From positions 162,312,328 to 162,376,327 of the forward strand of contig NC_092806.1 of NCBI RefSeq assembly GCF_040954645.1: a DNA stretch of 64,000 bases, read 5' to 3'. The stretch is from Diabrotica undecimpunctata (taxonomy: Eukaryota > Arthropoda > Insecta > Coleoptera > Chrysomelidae). Positions within the stretch are counted from its first letter, which is position 1; the number at the start of each line of letters is the position of its first letter. The notes under the pieces are model-generated. The model had not been told where the DNA came from and did no database searches. It was given only the letters and a program-made list of their open reading frames with translations. The translations under genes were made by a program, and so were the position numbers. Shown here one piece after another: positions 56,270 to 64,000 of the stretch.

Positions 56270-56780
56270 TCTTACACTCCGGTTCGTCTTCGAACTTCCT
56301 CGTTTCGTCGTATATCTCTCAAGCTTATTTCGATCATTCAATTTTTCGGGTGATATTTTTTGAGAATTAAACTTTCTGGTTGAGAATGAAGCTTTCCTTT
56401 TTAACTGGATTGGGACATTTGTTTTCCACGTCTCTCATTTTTCCGAGTGGGGCCCAACCTAAACTTACTCTTGTATTTTACATGTTTAAAAATTTTGGCC
56501 ACATCTCGTTCAATGGTCTTTTGTAACAGCTATGTACAAATTATCGTAAAACTGTTCTATTCTTTACTAATTTTTTATTAGTGAAGAACCCAATACCTCC
56601 ATTTTCATCGTTCTCTCCGACATGATAGAAAATAAAACCGGATTTTAAAGTGGTTAGGCTTTCTTCTTTCTTTCTGACCTCTGCTAACGACGTTTCGATC
56701 GTGTTTCAAGTTTAGTAGGTGTCTTATAGTAAATGAAGTAGGTTGATTATGAATATGTGCTTATTTTTTTCAGCACATCA
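56270..56780 (-). mobile_element. LINE remnant: endonuclease joined to thumb
   Basis: The minus strand reads 'SLTTLKSGFIFYHVGENDEN' and 'GGIGFFTNKKLVKN' (endonuclease block with H-x-G ... GGVGF) near 56690-56590. After a gap it reads 'NTRVSLGWAPLGKMRDVENK' near 56470, a thumb block akin to 54900. The RT palm is deleted. Decayed. Confidence 0.65.
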
Positions 56781-56989
56781 GGTTTTTAAGGAAAGTGTGT
56801 TTAAAATTTTGCATACATATAAACTGTCAAAAATACTAAAATATTTATTGAAACTAATTTTAATAGAAAATTACACTGGAAAATTAAGTTGTTCATAAAA
56901 AACAATGCAGTATAATCTTCTTTAGACAATCGTTGGTTTTTTTTTTAATACAATCGTTCTCTTTTTTTGTGAACACTGCATTTTATAAA

Positions 56990-58385
56990 TTTCTTTTTGT
57001 GGATTTTCATAAGTCCCTCTTTAAGGTCTAACAGTAATCAGCCATTATTCTAATATCCCATCTTCCTTGGTAGCCTTCCTCCAATATGTCTTAATGAAAC
57101 CTTTCTCCCTGTTTCTCGCCGACATTTTTAAGATTTTTGGGAAAATAGTCAACGTGAGGATCCAGAAAATTTGTCCATATTGACCATATTGACCATAATT
57201 TTTTTGAAGTTTGGAGTTGTGTTGTTTCCAAGGAAACCTATGACACCTATAACAGAACTCTATGCTTCAGATTCATCGTGGGTCAGTGTATTCTGAAGCA
57301 ATCCGATTTTAAGGTTCAAATTTGAGGGCCTACAAAAATTCTTTCTTTAAGTTTAGCTTCAGACAGTACAGGAAATTTGTCGCACAGGTATTTAAATCAG
57401 GCACTTCGTTTATTTATTGCTTTGACAAACTGCTTCATCAATCCTAAATTTATGTGAAGGGGAGACAAAAGAACTAATTTTGAGTAAAGTAATCCATCAT
57501 GTTGCATATTTTTTCTGTCTCAGTACAGTTCTTTCTCTGAATGGGCGACAGCCCCACTCGCACAAAAAACATGGATACTTTGTGAATGCAGACTGCCAAC
57601 CCAAAAGCATGACTATTATGTTGAGCTCTCCACAGAGTTGTCAACAGGCACTAAGGCATAAGTGTTACCATTGTGCAACAAGACACCCTTCAGACTTCTC
57701 TTAGAAGAATCAACTAATAACCGCCATGATGTGGAATCATAATTATCAGCTCCCAGTTTCACGAATACTTTAGTAATATTATTACAATACATCAGTGAAC
57801 TCTCTTGGGAGAAACATTCCGAAAAAATTTTTTATAATGTCTATACCACGAAAATGTGGTTTCTGGAGCCAACAGATTTTTATCTTCCAACAGTGATCCT
57901 AAGATTTGTGAAGCATCCTTCGACAGGCCCAAGTTTCCTACTAAACCTTTTAATTCAGCTTACAGAATCTGTTGAAATTGGTCTATATCAGGATTGAATT
58001 CATCTTTATCGGTTCTTTCGTTTAAACTTTCATCTGGTGATTGCTGTTGGATGGTGTGAAGAAAAGGTGGAGGAATGGAGATTCCTGGTCTATAAGGTAT
58101 AGGTCATTTAGCAGATCGTAAATCAGGATACTTAACTGTATGTTTATTTTAGAATTGAAACCATTGACATCGCAAGAGCAAAAGTAACAGTCTTCTTCAT
58201 GGTTTGTGTTTCCCTACATACCATAGGAATTCGCCAGGGGAAAGAGCTACATATACGTTTTGCCAATTTTCTCAGTAGCTCCACACACTGAAAGCAAACT
58301 TTGTGTGATCACCAAGCTTTACACCGAAGTAGGCGTAATAAACTTTCGTGATAAATTCTATTATGTTTCGTTGTTGCTTTGCTAT
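56990..58385 (-). pseudogene. Broken copy of an uncharacterised arthropod protein family
   Basis: The minus strand carries a long protein in pieces. 'VYYAYFGVKLGDHTKFAFSV' is near 58340. 'NHEEDCYFCSCDVNGFNSKI' is near 58200. 'LNELKGLVGNLGLSKDASQI' is near 57960. 'NLLAPETTFSWYRHYKKFF' is near 57870. 'WRLLVDSSKRSLKGVLLHNG' is near 57720. 'VLLSPLHINLGLMKQFVKAI' is near 57460. 'GERFH' and 'MADYC' follow near 57110-57040. I recognise these blocks as a multi-copy family in arthropod gene predictions, often with no assigned function. I do not know whether it is a transposon gene. Frameshifts and stops make this copy non-functional. Confidence 0.65.
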
Positions 58386-58389
58386 CGTT

Positions 58390-59200
58390 AAATCATCACA
58401 TACTTAACAAACTATCAGGACTGTTTATACACTTTATTGATGACAGTATGGTATACTAAACACTCGACAATCAAACAACTGATTTACGCCAAATAAACAT
58501 ATTATACTAAAATATTTTCTATCGATGTATCATCAAGTATTTTAAAGAAATAATTTTAATGAAAGTTACGAAATATCAATTCTTCAAAATCCAAATATCA
58601 AGGTACTTTTTTTCTCTAGTACAAAATATCTTGCAAGGTTTTTCAATTTTGTGAAAAATCTTGACGTGATGGGCTCAAACCAAATTTACATTCAGAATCA
58701 ATTTACTATTATAGCTAAGGACCGTTATCAAATTCAAAACATCAAAAATCATGCCTGTTGCTCAATCTCGGACAGACGCTGTCGGTGTGATTTTATAGCA
58801 TCCCTAAAATCCATAGTTACCACTTTCGCCATGCACCTCGTACCGAAGATGTTCTTCTCCGCTGTGCCTAACATTGTGGTATTCACTGTATCCCTAAGTA
58901 GGTTATACTCCACAAAACTGGGTTCCAATCTAAACTTTTATTTACCATGTATTACCTACGGTCTATTGGAGTGATGCCTACACCGCGAACTGGACGCGCC
59001 AAATGGAGTTACCCAAGTGAGCGATAGAGAAGGGCTAATTGACATGTATAATGCTATGTCTTTGAGCAGATGTTAGGTATTTAGAATGAAAAGGAAAAAA
59101 AAATTGTAAAGAGTAAGATAAGCATTTTTTTAATTTGTAGACAATTTTTTGGGACCATAATATGAATATTTAGTACAAATACAATTAACGAAGCAAATAC
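58390..59200. other. No gene recognised
   Basis: The 107-codon plus-strand frame at 58651-58974 is unassigned. Region downstream of the gustatory receptor gene. Its 3' UTR must end within the first part of this stretch. Confidence 0.4.
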
Positions 59201-59206
59201 TTTATT
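59201..59206 (-). terminator. Poly(A) signal overlapping the Gr stop codon
   Basis: The minus strand reads ATTAATAAAG. The stop TAA (59207-59205) overlaps AATAAA (59206-59201) by two bases. If used, the 3' UTR would be only 10-30 bases. No other good AATAAA was seen in the next 100 bases. Confidence 0.45.
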
Positions 59207-59504
59207 AATTAGTACTATTAGTATTATTAACATCAAAATTAGAATCCCCTAATTGTATTATAACAATAGAATAAGTGGTAGCAACGCTGATAAGCCCCAG
59301 AATGGTGTTCCTGTTAATTTTAAAAAATTTGGCAGCCGTCAGTGATGGTACGTAATATTTGACTTTAACTATCAATCTTTTCAGCTCTTCCTTTTGCAAT
59401 TTTGTAGTGGATCTTTTTCTAAGCTCCTTATAAGCCAAATCAATGATTTTTTGGCTTTCCAATGTTACTGCATCCGAAGAGAAGATGATAACTAACCCAT
59501 AGTT
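59205..59504 (-). CDS. Gustatory receptor, last exon
   Basis: After an acceptor (CAATTTTTTTAG|AAC) 99 codons end at a TAA. The product has the end of TM6 ('NYGLVIIFSSDAVTLES'), a lysine-rich loop, and TM7 with the insect gustatory receptor signature 'TYSIVIIQL' (consensus TYhhhhhQF; the final F is L). 'PSLTAAKFFKINRNTILGLI' before it is typical of 7tm_7 receptors. The exon starts in phase 0, matching the donor at 63553. The listed ORF start at 59462 is inside the exon. Ligand class cannot be told from this part. Membrane chemoreceptor of sensory neurons by family knowledge. Confidence 0.88.
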   Translation of the reverse strand, partial: NYGLVIIFSSDAVTLESQKIIDLAYKELRKRSTTKLQKEELKRLIVKVKYYVPSLTAAKFFKINRNTILGLISVATTYSIVIIQLGDSNFDVNNTNSTN

Positions 59505-59524
59505 CTAAAAAAATTGTTAATTAG

Positions 59525-59685
59525 TAATATTTTAGCATAGAATATAGACTACTAGAAATTTGCAACAAAAATTACAGGAATATACCGAGAAAAACGTCGC
59601 GTGGCACTTAAGGAGTGCCGACAGGAGCGAATACTTCTTATAGCGTGTTATTACTATATGTGGGTGAATGAAATTTTATGTCTGC
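59525..59685. other. No gene seen
   Basis: Intron sequence next to the acceptor. Less AT-rich at 59585-59640, unassigned. Confidence 0.4.
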
Positions 59686-59954
59686 TTATTCATTATCATC
59701 ATCATCATTAACCTGTATGCGTCTACTGCTGGACATAGGCATCCCTCAGCTCTTTCCGTCTGTCTCTGTCTTGTGTGGCTTGCATCCAGTTATTGCTAAC
59801 AGGTCGTGAGTCCATCTAGTTGGTGAGCGTCCTCTGCTCCTTACTGCTTCTTACCTTGATCTCCACTCTAAAATACGTGAATGCTTTCTCGTAGTCGACA
59901 AATATCAGTGCCAATGGTTTGTTGTATTCTGCAGACTTCTCTATCAGGTTCTTT

Positions 59955-61272
59955 ATTTATTTATTTATTTATTAACGGGATACCACCCAATTCAATATAT
60001 ACACAAAGTATTACAAGTATTATCTAGTGATACAATAATTACAAAGATATAGCAAATATGTATGAAAAGAATTGGCGATGCAGCCATATAGAAAAAAAAA
60101 ACAAATACTAAAACTATATAAAGCACATAGCAAATACAAATCACATAAAATTACAAAATTTTTTTTAAACACATTCTACAGACATTTTCCGAAGCGCACA
60201 GCAACAAATCAAAGTCTATTCTATTTCCATTTAGAATGATTCTACTCAGTGGAGAATGCCTACCAAAGTTAGAGCGATGAAATTTAATTGCAAAATTATG
60301 AGATGTTCTAGTAACTCTAGAGGGAACATTAAAGTCGATTAGAGACAGTAGATCATTGCAATTAATTTTTGAATTCAGTAGTTTATGAAGAAACAAAACA
60401 TCAGCATATATCCGTCTGGAAGATAGCCTAGGAAGGTTTAATGTATTTCTAATTTCTGAGTAGGAATGGTCGCTTAAAGGTTTGTGTAATTTAAAACTTA
60501 AGTACCTAATGAATTTATTTTGGACTTTTTCAAGCTTGGCTATATGGACTTCATAAGTGGGTGACCAAACGACTGAGCAATACTCAAGAACAGATCTTAC
60601 TAGGGAAATGTAAATCAGTCTGATGGAATTAATGTTATGCAAACATCTAGAGGTTCTAATAATGAAGCCTAACATTTTAAATGCCTGGTTATTCACATAA
60701 TCAAAATGAGCGCAAAAATTTAGTTTGGAATCTAATTGAACACCTAGATCTCTTACAGTTGAGACAGCCTTCAGTGGTTCTTCAGCTAATTTGTAATTAT
60801 AAGAGACGTTGTTAATTCTTCTACAGAAACTAATAAAGTGACATTTTCCAACATTAATGCTCATTTGGTTCCAATTGCACCATGCCATAATTTTGTTAAT
60901 ATCAATTTGGAGTTTTTCACAATCTGAGACGTCTTCGACAATTCTATAGATTTTTAAATCATCAGCAAATAGCAAAAATTTAGAGTTAATTTGAGATTTA
61001 ATGTCATTAACAAATATATTAAAAAGGAAAGGCCCTAAGTGGCTTCCTTGTAGAACACCAGATGTTACGGAGATCTCACTAGATTGAAAGTGTTTAATTT
61101 TAACAAGTTGTATTCTGCTAGTTAGGTAACTACATAACCAGTTATACAGATTGCCTGTAAATCCAATAGTTTTAAGCTTGTTACACAACAATTTATGATT
61201 CACAGTGTCAAATGCTTTGGAGAAATCTGTATAAATAGCATCCACCTGTAGTCTCCTTTCCAATGCATCAGA
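59955..61272 (-). mobile_element. 5'-truncated CR1-like LINE nested in another LINE
   Basis: It begins abruptly in the RT palm at about 61270 and ends in an (AAAT)n tail at 59953-59974. No endonuclease. The target site was the RT gene of the RTE-like LINE. The target duplication cannot be separated from the AAAT tail because the target itself reads ATAAAT. Confidence 0.82.
60151..61263 (-). CDS. CR1-like LINE reverse transcriptase (partial)
   Basis: A 370-codon open frame with palm motifs 'YTDFSKAFDTVNHKLL' (first catalytic Asp at residue 13), 'VTSGVLQGSHLGPFLFNIFV' and FADD at residues 99-102. The thumb follows ('LVRSVLEYCSVVWSP', 'LEKVQNKFIRYL'). Full palm, thumb and C-terminal region are uninterrupted, so the insertion is fairly recent. 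The N-terminal fingers are lost by 5' truncation; the frame is open slightly upstream of the first Met. Confidence 0.88.
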   Translation of the reverse strand: MERRLQVDAIYTDFSKAFDTVNHKLLCNKLKTIGFTGNLYNWLCSYLTSRIQLVKIKHFQSSEISVTSGVLQGSHLGPFLFNIFVNDIKSQINSKFLLFADDLKIYRIVEDVSDCEKLQIDINKIMAWCNWNQMSINVGKCHFISFCRRINNVSYNYKLAEEPLKAVSTVRDLGVQLDSKLNFCAHFDYVNNQAFKMLGFIIRTSRCLHNINSIRLIYISLVRSVLEYCSVVWSPTYEVHIAKLEKVQNKFIRYLSFKLHKPLSDHSYSEIRNTLNLPRLSSRRIYADVLFLHKLLNSKINCNDLLSLIDFNVPSRVTRTSHNFAIKFHRSNFGRHSPLSRIILNGNRIDFDLLLCASENVCRMCLKKIL

Positions 61273-62778
61273 TATGTTGTATTTATCACTAGTAAGTGGT
61301 CGTTAGTACTGTATCCCGATCTAAATCCAGCTTGTTCTCTAGGCTGATAGAAGTCTAATTTAGCGTCCAGTCTTTTTTTGATAATTTTTGTGAAAAGTTT
61401 ATATCTGTGTGAAAGCACACTGATAGACGGTAGTTTTTTAAATCTGTTATGTCACCTTGCTTGTGTAATAAAGTAATGACTGCATTATTCCATTGAGAAG
61501 GAGATTTTCCTTGGTAGATGCATTCGGTGAAAGGCTTGGCCAAAGCCTGGATAATTTTATTTCCACCTAGTTTGATCGCTTTGATCACAACTCCGTCATC
61601 GCCAGTGGATTTGTTATTTTTCATTTCGAAAAGTGCCGTTTTGATTTCGTATTGAGTTATTTCTGGCATTAATTCTGATCCCTGGTTTGTGATTTTGGGC
61701 AGGGGCTGATCATGCCTTTCGTCGGTGCTCTCATACATTTCGCGATAAAAGGATTCAACAACCTCAAGGATTTTGGTTCTGTCAGTAGTAATGTTTCCAT
61801 CTTTGTTTTTTATTTTGTACATATTTTTGTTGCCTATTTTGTTCGTATTTCGCCTTAAAACTTTTAAACTTTTGTTTTCTTAAATTATTTTAATTATTTC
61901 TCTTGTATTGTTTTCTCTTACGTCTTTGCGGATTGACCGGTGAATGTCTTTATTTAATTTCTTCATTGTTGTGTAGTTGGAGCCGTATTTTTTCGTCAGC
62001 TGTCTTCTTTTACCTATTAGCTCTTTGATATTTGGGCTTAATTTTTTTTTATGGGTCAGTTTTTAAAGGTCAGGCAGCACTCCCTTTCCGTTTCTTTTAG
62101 AGCCTTCATTATGCCATCATTGGCTTGATCTACTTCTTCTATTTCGTCTTGCAAGTCTTGTATATATCTGGTTAGTGTATCTTCATACAGGTGGTTGTTT
62201 TCTGGGGGAATCCATTTTTTTTTCTTGTTTTTAGGATCATCTTTGTTCTTTACAATTTGACATTTAATAGTATCTTAACTCGGACTAATTTGTGGTCGCT
62301 TACTATTGAAAATTTGTTGAGTACTTCGATGTCTTTGATTATGTTTTTTCTGTTTGTTATGATATAATCTATTTCATTTTTAACACTGTCATCTGGACTG
62401 ATCCATGTCCATTTACGCTGAGGGTTTTTATCGAAAAAAGAGTTCATCATGAATAAATTTTCTTGGTGTAAGAATTTCAGCAATCTTTGCCTTCGTACAT
62501 TTCTTTCGCCATATCCATACTTACCGATTGCTAATTCTGCATCATCTTGTTTAAAGCCCATTTTCCTCATTAAAGTCGTCCATAATTATTGTATAATATG
62601 CTGGTGTGGCTGTAACGCTGTTTGTAGGTCCTCATATTTTTTTTCAATTTCTTCATCCAAGTGGGTAGTCGTTGGCGCATATGTCTGGATTACCTTAAGG
62701 TTGCTTATTACTGAATTGGTAATATTTTTATGTAATAGCACTACTAATTTAAGTTCTTTAAAAATTAAAAAATATTAA

Positions 62779-63170
62779 TTTTGACGTGACAACGTCTTAA
62801 ATTAGGTTGTGGCTCGGAGTCACTCATGAAAAAGTGTAACGCCCGCTCACGTCTGTTACGATGAGTCACCGAACGAGAGAGAGGCCCGCCGGACCGGCGA
62901 ATGCCTTGCGTCTCTCTCCCACTCAAACATGATCGGTCCGCTGGTGCGATGCTATTTCTCCTATCATCGTCCTATCCTCAACAAAATCACTCAAATAGAA
63001 ATTAGTTAAGTTTAAGTTTACATGTACAATGTTTTAGTAAACAAAATATATTTCTATAGTTAAAATTTGTGCAATTCTTATTTTCATTCAATTCCTTGTT
63101 CCTATTGTGCAATTTAATAATATTCATATCAATAAATATTCTACCGAGAAAAAGACGTTGTCACGTAAAA
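62779..63170. mobile_element. TIR-bounded non-autonomous DNA element, about 390 bp
   Basis: ACGTGACAACGTCTT at 62784-62798 has its exact complement at 63152-63166, with T- and A-rich edges outside. The interior holds an unusually GC-rich block (about 62845-62945) with a GAGAGAGAGGC stretch. A partly complementary GCGTCTCTCTC lies 35 bases later. No coding sequence. Target duplication not resolved, superfamily unknown. Confidence 0.6.
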
Positions 63171-63545
63171 TCTTCGCCCGTAAAACCGACTTTACAGGCA
63201 ACCGATTTTTTTCTTTAAAGATAAATCGAGACAGATTTTGAATGGAATACTGATTAAATGAATTAATTGTTTGCTATGTCAAATTACGTCAAAATACGAT
63301 ATCTCTCAATAATAGCACAGATAAATTGAATGGCACATAAAAAAGGAACAGAAACAAGAATAACAAAAAATTCTGAAAGAAAATATAATGAGAGAGAAGG
63401 TTCAAAAAGGGTTACTCGCCGTTGAAGAAAATCTAACCATTTAGTGCCTGTGAGAAAAGGAAGAAATTGAGTAAAATCTCCATATTTACTATAAATTTTC
63501 ACTTTTTCTGTGCTTAAACTTTATTATACATTATAAACTAACTTG
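63171..63545. other. Intron sequence near the Gr donor
   Basis: A 72-codon minus-strand frame at 63502-63284 is hydrophobic, but an exon here would interrupt a phase-matched splice and it lacks receptor motifs. No feature called. Confidence 0.45.
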
Positions 63546-63553
63546 TTACGTAC

Positions 63554-64000
63554 CAAAAAGGACCCAAATATGAAAAAATCAGACGCGAATTGAGAATCCT
63601 GGTTGATCACTACAAGTCTCCCTAAAATAATCAATAAAACAGATCCAAACATTCTCAAAATCTTGTTTCCATACAAACAGTTATATTCGTTGAACAATTC
63701 ACTTAAATTTTTAAAAGATATGGTTACATTTCTAATATGCAAAGCTGATAAATAGGCGTATAGATTGCCGTTAGGTGAATTTTTATTACAGTACGTGTTA
63801 AATTCCCTGTTTATTCTACTGTAGCAACTTTGAAAACTTTTTAAGATAGTGTGCAATAAAAAGCTTTCCGCAAAATAAGATACGAGGCTAAAGGTTCTTA
63901 AGGTTATATAAATTAAATCATTTGATCTAATTACATAGTCTCTAACGATAGAGACCAATGTCACAGACATAAAGAAGGTTAGCGTAAAATCCAAAAATCC
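63554..64000 (-). CDS. Gustatory receptor, penultimate visible exon (partial)
   Basis: The minus-strand frame is open from the window edge to a donor at 63553 (TTTTTG|GTACGT), phase 0. The listed start at 63994 is only the first usable codon after the edge. It encodes hydrophobic helices ('MDFTLTFFMSVTLVSIV', 'YITLRTFSLVSYFAESFLLH'). An intracellular stretch follows with the 7tm_7-type 'LSELFNEYNCLYGNKILRMF' (consensus L...FN..FG..IL), and then the start of TM6. With the last exon it gives 248 C-terminal residues. The remaining N-terminal coding sequence lies to the right of the window. Confidence 0.85.

Larger units (their letters stand above)
59690..62770 (-). mobile_element. RTE-like LINE split by a CR1-like LINE
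   Basis: On the minus strand the host LINE begins with the 3' part of the endonuclease at 62750-62250 ('MRKMGFKQDDAELAIGKYGY', 'KNEIDYIITNRKNI', 'SDHKLVRVK'). The linker lies at 62250-61830. The RT start is at 61822-61290 ('MKNNKSTGDDGVVIKAIKLG' and 'QPREQAGFRSGYSTNDHL'). It resumes at 59954 with 'NLIEKSAEYNKPLALIFVDY', then an internal deletion to the C-terminal end ('ELRDAYVQQ') and an ATG-type tail at 59697-59712. Premature stops present. Confidence 0.85.
59505..63553 (-). other. 4.05 kb intron of the gustatory receptor gene
   Basis: Donor GTACGT (63553-63548) and acceptor TTTTTTTAG (ending 59505) are both phase 0. It contains an RTE-like LINE split by a CR1-like LINE and a TIR-bounded element, all listed separately. 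Confidence 0.75.

Noticed and set aside
63284..63502. Possible extra gustatory receptor exon
   Set aside because: Hydrophobic but lacks receptor motifs, and the flanking donor and acceptor already join in phase 0 with a sensible TM6.
1..64000. CRISPR arrays, operons, phage or plasmid functions
   Set aside because: No regularly spaced repeats with unique spacers and no prokaryotic gene organisation; introns, LINEs and poly(A) signals show nuclear eukaryotic DNA.

Overview
The window reads as nuclear DNA of an insect with a large, AT-rich, transposon-dense genome. The host genes, BEL/Pao, RTE, CR1, Jockey, Penelope, hAT, Tc1/mariner, Tigger and piggyBac remnants and the gustatory-receptor signature all fit an insect. 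A beetle is my guess, not something the sequence proves. There are no bacterial-type operons, no CRISPR array and no recognisable intact tRNA or rRNA gene.

Two host genes can be supported, both on the minus strand. The first is a transmembrane peptidoglycan recognition protein of the PGRP-LC type. Its cytoplasmic exon, carrying a cryptic RHIM-like motif, lies at 34961-34616. Its membrane-plus-PGRP-domain exon lies at 4401-3635. Donor and acceptor are good and the phases match, so the transcript would cross a 30.2 kb intron packed with transposons. The spliced product would be 370 residues. The PGRP domain lacks two of the four zinc ligands, so it should bind peptidoglycan (IMD-pathway receptor) but not cleave it. 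The second gene is a gustatory receptor. Its C-terminal two exons are at the right end (64000-63554 and 59504-59205), separated by a 4.05 kb intron filled with nested LINEs. Its 5' part lies beyond the window.

Layout: 1-3.5 kb, LINE scraps and a decayed Ty3/Gypsy element. 3.5-4.4 kb, PGRP exon 2. 4.4-34.6 kb, the PGRP intron, holding RTE-like LINE pieces, an RNase H LINE, a Tc1-like element, a Tigger-like element, a young BEL/Pao element (14483-20417, identical LTRs, 5-bp target duplication), two hAT remnants, a full-length RTE-like LINE (25177-28243), a second Tc1-like remnant and a Gypsy gag piece. 34.6-35.0 kb, PGRP exon 1. 35.5-36.6 kb, a Penelope-like element with a 220-bp foldback. 36.9-46 kb, piggyBac, an IS630-like piece, a small MITE and many LINE ends, including one LINE cleanly inserted into another (12-bp target duplication). 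46.5-48.6 kb, a non-autonomous hAT element with TTGGTC arrays at its ends. 48.7-56.8 kb, further LINE pieces. 57-58.4 kb, a broken copy of an arthropod protein family I recognise but cannot name. 59.2-64 kb, the gustatory receptor gene with its TE-filled intron.

Most coding traces are broken transposon genes. The biology specific to the host is the innate-immune receptor and the chemoreceptor, both split by transposon accumulation in introns. All calls come from reading translations, repeats and splice signals by eye; no alignment or database search was run.
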